Shown here: positions 44,961-53,683 of the stretch, in pieces
Position numbering within the stretch: the stretch's first letter is position 1
Layout: each line of letters opens with the position of its first letter
NCBI RefSeq assembly: GCF_000002875.2
Contig: NC_009417.2
Span: 849,929-913,928, forward strand
Length of the DNA: 64,000 bases
Direction: 5' to 3'
DNA from: Leishmania infantum JPCM5
Lineage: Eukaryota > Euglenozoa > Kinetoplastea > Trypanosomatida > Trypanosomatidae
Notes under the pieces: model-generated
Told to the model about the DNA's origin: nothing
The model's database searches: none
Seen by the model: only the letters and a program-made list of their open reading frames with translations
Program-made: the position numbers and the translations under genes

Positions 44961-46034
44961 CACTGTGGCTGTGTAATGCGCACGTTTTGTTGGCTTGTTC
45001 ATGGTAGAATGGACGCGCTGAAACATACCCCCAAAATGCTTTCTATCAGCCAGTCCGTTCTCTGTTATCTGCCCTCGTTACGTCCACCAGCGGGTGGTTT
45101 GGCTGAGCCCCATGTGCCTGCCTGGGTGCATTTTGCTTTTTTTTTGTGGTTTCGCACACCTGTCTCTGCTCGAATTCCTTCTCGACAGAGTTGCCGATCG
45201 TAGCACATAGTTATAGCGATCCATGCTTGCACGTGCTTGCGTGTGCGTGGGTATTCGCCTCTGGGCACATGTAAAAGAAAGAACGGATGTGCTGTGAGGC
45301 GCGTCGCCGGAAGACCCCCATCGTGTTGGCAAGAGGCAGGTGCGGTATTCCTGTACTCTCCGCCAAATCACCCGGCGCGGCGGAAGCGCAGCAGAGACCT
45401 CGTTGCTGTCGAGCGCTTCTTTCATCTTTCCCTGCGTGCCCTCCGTTTTAGTGTGTCGAGCCTTCCCCTTCCCTACCCACTACCCCTTTTCCTTTCCTTT
45501 CCGACCTCCTCCTTTCTCGCTTCCACTATCTCTTGTCATCACTTTACCTCATGTGGACAAGTCGCCCACCATTCACACCCACGAACTGTCGTCTCCTTGC
45601 CACCGCCTTGCCCTCTTCTCGCACGCTATAGTCTTTTCTTCGCAGCCTCTTGTGAGCTCTATCTATTTTGCCTGTGTTGGTTGTTGTCTCCCGTTCGCGG
45701 GGTGCGCGGCCGGGCTGGCTATTTCTTTTAGTGCGGCACCAGCACGCAAACTCCACGCACTGTACTTTCTGCTGCAAGAGTTCAGGTGATCGCGTCAGCT
45801 CTCGCTGCATGCATACCCCCTCATCTTCGGGTCTCTCTACTCTCTGGTACTCTTGGTGCCGTGCCGGGCTCCTCTACTGTGTTAGCTTCACTTTTTCTGT
45901 GACCTTTTCTTCAGCGAACTTGCTGCGTCGACACAAGCACCGCCGATGCACAGCTTCCTGCGGCATGCACACGTATACTCTGTCTGCCTCTCTCTGTGTT
46001 TGCCGTGATTTTTTTTTTTTGCTGCTTCCTGCTC

Positions 46035-46112
46035 GGTGAACTTTTTCTGTCTTTCCGCCGTTCTTTCCTCTCTGTCGCTGTGCGCGGCTTCTCTCTCGAC
46101 GGCTTCACTGAG
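46035..46112 (+). promoter_or_regulatory. Strong trans-splice acceptor for the first DUF1279 gene
   Basis: An almost pure pyrimidine stretch runs from about 46035 to 46100 with no AG until 46111-46112. The resulting 5' UTR is about 41 nt and rules out the non-ATG start at 46112. Confidence 0.65.
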
Positions 46113-46153
46113 TGACGCATAGCGGTATTGTCGCATTACTAACTTTTTCGGAG

Positions 46154-47080
46154 ATGCTTCTGAGCGCACAGGGAAGGCCCTCGCGGCTGCTCGGTTCTTT
46201 TCGCAGCTTTCCTCTCACTAGCGCAGCTCTTTCCGTGGCAGCCAGGCGCTGCCAAGCTCGAGCCCACCATTTGAGTAAGCGAAGTCCCTTGTCATCTTGG
46301 AGTGCCTTGAGAGGCACCCGGGGCACACCATGTGCTGTGCTGCCGACAGGACGGCGCTGGGCCACCAACTGCGAAACCGCTGCTTTCGAACCGAACAGAG
46401 GTCCGATGCTGGTGCCCAGGCGCACTTTCCACTCGGCTGCAGCCTCGGCTGCGAAGCCGGCGAACGAAGCTGACGACACTGCGGTTGTGGAGACTGTGAG
46501 CGCATCATCTGCGACTACTTTGCAACGCGGCGAGAGTGCAACCGCACGAGCCGCGACGGCGGCTGCCACGGGTGCAGCGGCTGCTGCTGAGTCGCAGAAC
46601 ACGGACGCAACAGGTGATCAACAGCCTTCGAAGAGCACCACCGCTGCAGCGATCGCAACAGTGGCGACGCCAGCAGGCCAGGCAAGTATGTGGCGGCGCG
46701 CCTGGAGAGTTTTCAAGAGCGAGGGCACGGATTTCTCCATCTTCTACCTGCCCTTCTATGGTGGCACATTTGTGTTCTTCTACTTTGCATTCGCGATGGG
46801 GCTGATGCGCAAGGAGGCAATCCTCGACTACGTGCTCTCCTGGATGGGCGACAGGGTCGACCGCGCCAAGCTGAACGCCCGCATCGCCGCGTGGAATTCC
46901 TGGGCCAACCTGGGCTTCGCCATCGCCATCAACGAGTTGGTTGAGGTCGCACGCCTCCCTGTGGTGTTTGCCCTCTACTATGTAATGAGGCCGCACTCGA
47001 ATCACTTTGCGCGCTGGCTTGCTGGCCTTGCGCGTCGCATGGGGCGCGGTAAGTGGACTGACGGCGCGGCGAAGGTGTAG
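46154..47080 (+). CDS. DUF1279 (FAM210-like) mitochondrial membrane protein, copy 1
   Basis: The protein has 308 residues from the ATG at 46154. The first 90 residues are rich in Arg, Ser and Ala with few acidic residues, typical of a mitochondrial presequence; a Thr/Ala-rich linker follows. The DUF1279 region occupies about 180-285. It starts with a Trp-Arg helix and FKSEG, a first hydrophobic segment at about 194-218 (FYLPFYGGTFVFFYFAFAMG), and a second with the family core 'WANLGFAIAINELVEVARLP' at about 248-267 running into a membrane segment. FAM210 proteins sit in the mitochondrial inner membrane and affect mitochondrial translation or morphology; their biochemical activity is unclear. 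The next gene is a paralogue in the same orientation. Confidence 0.88.
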   Translation: MLLSAQGRPSRLLGSFRSFPLTSAALSVAARRCQARAHHLSKRSPLSSWSALRGTRGTPCAVLPTGRRWATNCETAAFEPNRGPMLVPRRTFHSAAASAAKPANEADDTAVVETVSASSATTLQRGESATARAATAAATGAAAAAESQNTDATGDQQPSKSTTAAAIATVATPAGQASMWRRAWRVFKSEGTDFSIFYLPFYGGTFVFFYFAFAMGLMRKEAILDYVLSWMGDRVDRAKLNARIAAWNSWANLGFAIAINELVEVARLPVVFALYYVMRPHSNHFARWLAGLARRMGRGKWTDGAAKV

Positions 47081-47815
47081 CGGAGCGGGAGACGAAAGCC
47101 GAGTTGCATGCGACTGGCTTGACCTGTGCCTCGCCACTGCGAAGTCTGCGCATCGCTATTCTGACGTGCAGACGGTCACACGTACCGCACAAAAAACAGC
47201 GCAAACTCATACAAGCGAAAGGGAATGAGCGCGATGATGGCCCGACGGGAGGCGCGGCAGCTGCTGTGTCGCTTTCGGTCCATAGGATCTGTTAAGAGGA
47301 TAGCTCGCACGTGCCAGCACGGGGCAGGCGCCTTCCACTACCCACATGTGGCGTGCAGGGCTGCAATGCGAAGGGCTGCTTTCCTCCTTGCCGAAGCTTG
47401 CTCACATGGCTTGGGCTGCGTGCACTGGGCGGTGATAATGCTGGAGCTCGACTATGCTGACCTAGTCGTGACGACATCGTTTTTGCACACTATCGCCAGC
47501 CCTCCCCCCGATTGCTGCCCTCCCTCTCCTCTCCTTTCTTTGCCGTTGCAATGCGCAGTGGCGTTCTTTCGCGCTTCCTTTCCTCGCCGCGGCTGAGTGT
47601 CTCACTTTCTTTCTCTCCGCATTTCTTGCCATCCAACGCGCAAGCGCTCAGCGATATCGATAAACCCCGTCGCCGCTGCCCACGCCTCTTCCTCGTGCTT
47701 GCTACTGCGCTATACGCAGAGGGTTTCCTTCCATGTTGCTGAGGCAGAACACGCCTCCTTTTTGCCCCTTACCCAACGGCTTTTACGCATTCCCCTTGTG
47801 CTCTTCCTATCAGGG
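47081..47815. other. Spacer between the two DUF1279 genes
   Basis: It holds the 3' UTR of copy 1 and the 5' UTR of copy 2. Pyrimidine tracts before AGs at 47557-47558, 47717-47718 and 47812-47813 are all possible acceptors. Use of the first would leave a short upstream frame starting near 47733 in the 5' UTR. Confidence 0.6.
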
Positions 47816-48670
47816 ATGCTTTCTCGCATTCTCGGCGAGCACTTGCGCGGTGGCGCGGCGGCAGCATGCGTCTCCGCACGATGCAGCGCAGCATCACCAG
47901 CGATCCGCTTGGGTAGACTGAACGCGTGTGGCCTTCCAGGTAGCCTGGCCGGTAGCAGCAGCGACAGCCGCAGCAGTTTCTCCCAATGCGTCGCGGCAGC
48001 CCCTGTCTTCCTGGTCAGCTCGAAGCGGTTCGTTCAGTTTGAGCAGACGAGTGAGACGTTGCTCGGCATCAACAAGAGCAAGCGTGCGATGCACAACCGG
48101 TGGGTAACGAAGAGCACGAAGGAGTACATGAGCGAGGCCGACTCGAAGGTCTCCAAGGGGAACAGCCTCCTCTTCGGTGCGCGCGAGCGTCGGCGCGAGG
48201 GCATGGAAAAGCGGAAGGAACGCTTTCGCGAGGTGGCAGAGGAGACGGACCGCACATTTGAGCTGGAGCTGGAGAGGATGCGGGATGACAAGGATCGACG
48301 GTGGAAGAAGGGCTTCAACTTCTTTAAGCGACAAGGAAAGGCGTTTACGCTACTCTACATCGTTGCGTACGTCGCACCCTTGGCGATTCTCTACGTCGGC
48401 TTCGCCAGCGGACTGCTGCCGAAAGATGCCGTCTTCGAGTTTCTCTTCTTCTTCTTGCAGACTTTCATGGATCGCGAGATGTTTTTTGAGCGCGTCGAGG
48501 CGTGGGACACGTACTCGAACTTCGGCTTCGCGTTTGTCGTGAACGAGACGCTTGAGTTCTTGCGCTTCCCGCTGGTGATGTTCTTCTTCTACCAGGCACG
48601 CCCGTTCCTGACAGGGGTGAACCAGCGCGTGAAGGCGTCCATCTTTCGCTTCAACGCGGCGGAGTCGTAG
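47816..48670 (+). CDS. DUF1279 (FAM210-like) mitochondrial membrane protein, copy 2
   Basis: The protein has 284 residues from the ATG at 47816. The longer in-frame extension begins with a non-ATG codon and crosses likely splice acceptors. The first 60 residues are Arg/Ser/Ala-rich and look like a mitochondrial presequence. A charged helical stretch at about 120-165 (rich in Arg, Glu and Lys) is absent from copy 1. The DUF1279 region starts with FFKRQGKAF near 170 and has a membrane segment at about 178-202 and the core 'NFGFAFVVNETLEFLRFPLV' at about 235-254. The core aligns with copy 1 residue by residue (W-x-x-x-x-N-[LF]-G-F-A...N-E-x-[VL]-E...R-[LF]-P...RP), so the two are tandem paralogues. 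They are diverged, so the duplication is old. Confidence 0.88.
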   Translation: MLSRILGEHLRGGAAAACVSARCSAASPAIRLGRLNACGLPGSLAGSSSDSRSSFSQCVAAAPVFLVSSKRFVQFEQTSETLLGINKSKRAMHNRWVTKSTKEYMSEADSKVSKGNSLLFGARERRREGMEKRKERFREVAEETDRTFELELERMRDDKDRRWKKGFNFFKRQGKAFTLLYIVAYVAPLAILYVGFASGLLPKDAVFEFLFFFLQTFMDREMFFERVEAWDTYSNFGFAFVVNETLEFLRFPLVMFFFYQARPFLTGVNQRVKASIFRFNAAES

Positions 48671-49929
48671 AGAGGCGTTTCGCTTTAACGCTCTGTACGT
48701 GTGTGCACAAGCAGGCCCCACGTGTCTGTACGTTGGGGTATGGTTTGTGTGTGTGTGTGCGTTTTTGATGCGTGCGCGCTGGTGTGACGTTGCGCGGCGG
48801 CTGCCGCAGCCAACTTTTTTTTTGCAGTTTTGCTCGCTGTGCTTTCGGTGGATGTTTTTGTGTGGCGCTCCCTTCACATGCCTCCTTTTTTTTCCTCTAT
48901 CTCTCTTGACGTGTGTCTTCTCCCGCCCACAGCGTAAGTTTGCCTGTTTGCCTGCGCGTCCGTGTGCCTACGCATGAGAACGCACCCCCCTCTTCCACAG
49001 AGCGCCTCTGCATCGGCTACGCAGACGTGTTTAACGGACGCGTGTGCACGCTCGTCCAGCTGCATGTAGGGCGTTCCCCTTTACCCTATCTGTACAGCAT
49101 TGGACTCGGCGTCAGAGAACGAACAAGAATGTGCGCACATGCCGTGCCACCACGCAGTTGACGCTTTTCATACACATGTTGCTGTTTGTGGTTTTGCATC
49201 CGCCACCCGCTGCCTCTGCGCAGTCGCACACTTTCCTTTCCCTTCTGTTATCTCTCCCACCTCTCTCGCTCTCACGCTGGCGAGGGAAGGAAAGCACTCA
49301 CACGCACGCGTGCGCCACCGCGTGGTGTGCCCGCGCTCTCCTGACTCTATCACCTTTCTCTCTCACGCTTCACGTCTCTTCTGCACTCTCAATTCTACCT
49401 GCACCTCGTCTGTTTCTTGTCCATTTGCTATACGCGCACGCAACCGCATCGCACACCAAGTGCCCCTCCCACCTCCCTCCCTCCCCCTCCTCCTCCACTG
49501 TACAGAAGCGGTGAGGAGCGGTACACATAGCATCACGCCCCCTTTTTTCATTTGTTCAGTTATCGAGTAGCCTTCAACCTTCTTCGTAAGAGACCTGAAT
49601 TCGCAGGAAGAGCGAGAGCGCGACTGGCGAAGAGGCGTTCGCTGACCCGTGTGTGGCAAACCCCATTCCGCTCCCTCTCCACCACATCCTCCCTCAGCCT
49701 TTTTCTTGCCTGACGAAGGCTGAGGCGCACCACCGGCGAATTTCCGTCCGTTTTTCTTTTTCGCGGCCTTCTGTTGCTTCCGCGACAAGGCCGCGCGTGC
49801 GGGAGCCGATAAGCGCATGCGCGCGTCTGCGCTCTGCTCTTAGACACACCCACACGCGAGCATCCACACGGGGTGCGCCTCGTCGTTCCTTTTTTTTTTC
49901 TGCTCCCTTTCCGCGCATACGGCGGCGAT
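48671..49929. other. Spacer upstream of the CFAP91-like gene
   Basis: No gene is supported. The sequence is TG- and pyrimidine-rich. Two pyrimidine tracts occur near the end, at 49741-49780 and 49890-49911. Confidence 0.7.
49741..49789 (+). promoter_or_regulatory. Candidate trans-splice acceptor for the CFAP91-like gene
   Basis: A CT-rich tract at 49741-49780 is followed by AG at 49788-49789, giving a 5' UTR of about 140 nt. The nearer T-rich tract (about 49890-49911) has no AG before the ATG, so it could not be used with this start. Confidence 0.45.
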
Positions 49930-52197
49930 ATGTATAGGCAGCAGCGTGCGCAACAGTTGCGGGGCGGCCGCGGGTACCCGACGGAGGTGGCCGGGCGGGA
50001 TCGCGTGAAGTTCTTCCGCCGTCCCGTCGAACCCGCAAACATCGTTCTGGAGAACGCCAACAACAACGCAAACACCGCCACCTGTGCGGACGCGATGCAG
50101 GCGCAGTTTGCCGCTAGCTGCCCCTCCTTTTCGATGCCGTCCAATGCGGCCGCGTTCGCGTCATCTGTGCCCCACGGTAGGGCGGCCGGGCGCACCAGCC
50201 AGCGGCCCTCCTCTGCCCTCGGCTGGCGTCCACGCCAAGCCGACTCCTCCAGCCGGATGGGCGGCAACGGTTTTCTTCGTAGAGGCGGTGCTGGCCTGCG
50301 AGGGGCAAAGCCGCATCATCTTCCGAGTCTTGAGAGAGGCGACGCAGCAGACGCCGTCAGCAGCGGGGGCGAAGCCCAGCCGGACGGACGTGCTGTGGCG
50401 TCGGTGCAGACCATGTATCGCGACAACGAAGCACAGACAGATCCGTACTCGCCCGACTACGTCATTCCGGAGGGAGCCCCCACGCCGGAGATTCTGGGTC
50501 TTCAGAGCCTCACATACCAGAATGGCGGGCTTCCGTCTGGGAAGGAAGGCGTGGAGCTCATCCAGCGGCTGCGCCGCCGCCGTGACGTCGAGGCGTCGCT
50601 GCCAACCGGGACTGATGCGGCTTCCATCGAGGCCAGGTACACTGCTCTGCACGAGCTGGAAGAAAAGGAGTGGGCCGAGCGCGAGGACCATGTCGCGCAG
50701 CTACAGCAGCGGCGACTAGAGCGGCTGAGGGAGTCGTTGTTGGCGCGCGAGGTGGCCCGCGAGGAGGCCAACCGGAGGCGTTTGGGGCAGATCAAATCGC
50801 AGTACCTCGAATCCTTAGGCGGAAAACTGACGTCGCTTGAGATGCGCCGTATGGCAGCAAGCAAGCGCGGCACCGACAAGATGGCGCAGCTGCAGGCATT
50901 GGGGATCGGTGGCGCAGCGGGCCAAACCTCAGAGGCAGGGGCGACCCTTGGCATTCCTTCAACAACGGCTTCTATGAAGCGTTCCACCGCCACCTCGAAG
51001 AGCGGCAGAGCCAAGCCATCTATTGCGACCTACTCGCGCTACGGCACGGATGGTGCGCCTCCGCAGATCGAGCAGAGCGACATCACTGGCGGCTCTAGCA
51101 TTGACGCTCGCCTCCGCGCGGCCAGGCAAGCATTCAACTACGATATTCGGCCGCAGCTACTGGCCGACCCGGCGGGGACAGAGGTGGTTGATGCCGAGCG
51201 TGGCGCCAGAGTGGATCGGGTGTCACCGAAGACGTTTGTCGTGCCAGAGAACGAGGCGGTGCAGCGTCTGCCAACGCTGTATCAGCGCCGCGAGCAGGAG
51301 CGAGTCCTGCACTCGCTCGAGTACGCCTACAACAAGCTGCATCCCTCTGAGGATGCTGAAGGTGGCAAGGCGTGTGAGATGACGGCGCAGCGGGTGCTGG
51401 AGCTGTACAGGGCCACGCCGAAGCTGCAGCGACCAGAGACACCGGTGCTGAGGCTGGACGGTGATGAGCAAGAGGAGGAGCAAGACGCCTGCATCCTCCT
51501 TCAACGCCTGCTGCGTGGCCGTGCGGTGCAGAACGACTTCTTCGACGGCCGTGAACGTTGCCGCGGACTCATCGAAGAGCTGCAGGCTGCTTCTACAGCT
51601 CAGAAGGCGGATCAGCTGGCGGCCGCGAAGCGAAAGGAGGAGTTGCTGGCTGCGGAGCGGGAGGCGGAGGCGCAGCACATCGTGGGTAGCGCGCTCGGCG
51701 CCATTGTGCACGACACACTCGGGTTCCTGTCTCAAGAGCTGGGCCGCCAGCAGGACATGGCGGCACTTCGACGGTTGCAGGAAGAGGCCGAGGTGGTGCG
51801 TGCGACTCGCGAGGCGGCCGAGCGTGCCCGTCGTGCAGAGGTGCGCCAGCAGCGTGACCGCAACGAGGCCGCCTACGCGGCGTACATGCGTGCCACCGAC
51901 ACGACGCTGCAGTGCTTCCTTGACGATGTTACGCGGTCTGCGGTGGAGGAGACGGCGATGGCTGTGGCGGTGGAGGCAGAACGGGCTCGCCAAGCCGCCC
52001 ATCCCTCACCACGGCATCCTGCGACCGAGGAGGAGGCAGAGGACGCTGTGTGCGACATGCTGGACGGGTTCGTCATTCCAGCGATTTTGGATGCCATTGG
52101 GTTACAGGGACGCGAGCTGGAGAAGAAGGCGGTGGCAGGCGCGGCGCTGGATGCTGCCCACACCTTGAGTAAGGCATGCGGCAGACCACCCACTTGA
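49930..52197 (+). CDS. CFAP91: CFAP91/MAATS1-like axonemal protein
   Basis: The protein has 755 residues, close to the usual length of the family (about 770). The ATG at 49930 is preceded only by a non-ATG extension. The family hallmark is at about 162-226: 'MYRDNEAQTDPYSPDYV', then a G-L-x-S-L-T-Y block, GLPSGKEGVE and RRRRDVEASLP. A charged coiled coil follows at about 240-300. An IQ-like motif lies at about 520-543 (ILLQRLLRGRAVQNDFF), fitting calmodulin binding. Long Glu/Arg/Ala helices fill the C-terminal third. CFAP91 (Chlamydomonas FAP91, also called AAT-1) belongs to the calmodulin- and spoke-associated complex at the base of radial spokes and is needed for flagellar beating. That fits a flagellated protist. 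The assignment rests on motif recognition. Confidence 0.88.
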   Translation: MYRQQRAQQLRGGRGYPTEVAGRDRVKFFRRPVEPANIVLENANNNANTATCADAMQAQFAASCPSFSMPSNAAAFASSVPHGRAAGRTSQRPSSALGWRPRQADSSSRMGGNGFLRRGGAGLRGAKPHHLPSLERGDAADAVSSGGEAQPDGRAVASVQTMYRDNEAQTDPYSPDYVIPEGAPTPEILGLQSLTYQNGGLPSGKEGVELIQRLRRRRDVEASLPTGTDAASIEARYTALHELEEKEWAEREDHVAQLQQRRLERLRESLLAREVAREEANRRRLGQIKSQYLESLGGKLTSLEMRRMAASKRGTDKMAQLQALGIGGAAGQTSEAGATLGIPSTTASMKRSTATSKSGRAKPSIATYSRYGTDGAPPQIEQSDITGGSSIDARLRAARQAFNYDIRPQLLADPAGTEVVDAERGARVDRVSPKTFVVPENEAVQRLPTLYQRREQERVLHSLEYAYNKLHPSEDAEGGKACEMTAQRVLELYRATPKLQRPETPVLRLDGDEQEEEQDACILLQRLLRGRAVQNDFFDGRERCRGLIEELQAASTAQKADQLAAAKRKEELLAAEREAEAQHIVGSALGAIVHDTLGFLSQELGRQQDMAALRRLQEEAEVVRATREAAERARRAEVRQQRDRNEAAYAAYMRATDTTLQCFLDDVTRSAVEETAMAVAVEAERARQAAHPSPRHPATEEEAEDAVCDMLDGFVIPAILDAIGLQGRELEKKAVAGAALDAAHTLSKACGRPPT

Positions 52198-53683
52198 CAT
52201 GACGTCTGCTGCAGCCGCTGCCGCCCTCCAACTTGTACACAAGCGACGTTGTTCTGCTCGTCTGCTTCTGCGTCTTATTCGTTGCTGCCTCCCTCACGTC
52301 ATCCCCAGTGCCCATGTGCGCAGGTGGACTCCGGTGCTGGAGAGGACTCCACCTCCTCCCCCACCCGCGCTGGCTTTGCGACCCTGCATCCGTTAGCGTG
52401 TGCGTGTGCGAGTCCGCTCGCCACCGACTTGCGATGCACGCTAACATTTCCGCATGAATGCATATCTCGGTCCCCCGCGTTTGCCTTAGAAGGATGTACA
52501 TACGTAAAACCATTGGTCCCTCTTTTTTTCTTGTTCCGTCTTGCTGGGATGCTTGTGTGCGTGTGGGAACGTCTCGCTGCCTTCCCCTCGTTCTCTCCCC
52601 ATCTCTGGTTGTGCATGCGCGCATGCGTTGGAACGCATTCGTCTCATATGTTGTGTTGTTTGGGGGGGGGGCTTGGCGTTAAAGTGCGAAGAGACAGGGA
52701 GAGCGCGCGCGCCTCTCTCGGCGAGTACGTGTGGTGGGGAGCGATCAGGCTGTTTACGGATCGATTGCACTTGCCCTGCGCACTCGCCTATTGGTTTTGT
52801 GACTGTTGTTCTATGGAACCCCTAAGCTTGAGCGTGCGTGCTTCACTGTATCGCTGTGAGTGCGATGATGTTGCCCAGCTTCCCTCTACTTCTCCACTTG
52901 AGTGCCTCGATGCTGTGGCCTCTTCTTTCCGGTTTTGTTTTCGCCTTTGCTCGATGTTATGCTTCGCCCTCCTCGACCTTTTTCCCATCGGTTCTCCGTC
53001 TTGGTATGTGTGCATTCGACTGTAACATCTCTCCATCTCGTCCGACCGCGTCCACCAGCTGCGCAGAACACGCGACGAACCAAGTACAGCGCATCTCATG
53101 TGCGTGGTGACGGCTTTTAACACCCGCAGTTGAGTGCCCATAGCGCAGGAAGTCTTCATCGCGGTCGAACTCCTCGCTTGCTGTGTGAGGCCATCATTCG
53201 AAAGCCCGCGACGTCACATGTCGCTGAGGTTGCGCGTGGCTGCGCATAGCGGCTACTGCTGCGGATCACCGCAGGCGACACGACTGCATTTCACTTTTAG
53301 GCAACGCGGCACGTGCTAGCCCACACCTTCTTCTCTCCTCATTCTCGTTCTTTCTCCATCACGGGACACTGAGCAATCCGTGCCCCTTTTTCTTCATGTT
53401 TCTTTGGTCTCGTCTCACATGCCTCTTCCTTGCCCCCCCCTCGCATCTTCACACTTTACCACCACCACGCCATCGCTAAACAAGCAGCAACTGCGTCCCT
53501 CGGTTCGCGCTCTTGCAGACGAGTGTGTCGGACCTGCACGGTAGAGCGCAGCCGAGCCTTTACAGGTGAGCACGGACACACAAACCGACACCACGCATAT
53601 TTGTCCAGCGTGACACATGTAGGCACCCCCTTCCTCCCCCTCTCTCTGCCCTTCCCGTTGCCTCTCGTTCATCAACCGTGAAA
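52198..53683. other. Spacer upstream of the PH-like gene
   Basis: No gene is supported. It is mixed TG- and pyrimidine-rich sequence with a 14-bp palindrome of GCATGC units near 52.61 kb and a G9-10 run near 52.67 kb. The likely splice acceptor for the next gene is an AG near 53483 after a CT-rich tract. Confidence 0.7.

Larger units (their letters stand above)
43343..46153. other. 2.8-kb spacer with a possible retroposon block
   Basis: No intact gene is seen. About 43.84-44.96 kb is GC-rich without pyrimidine runs and is listed as a possible SIDER-type element. From 45.4 kb on the sequence is strongly pyrimidine-rich up to the acceptor of the next gene. Confidence 0.65.

Noticed and set aside
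47597..47815. N-terminal extension of the second DUF1279 protein
   Set aside because: It starts with a non-ATG codon and contains several likely splice acceptors; the ATG at 47816 starts a good presequence.
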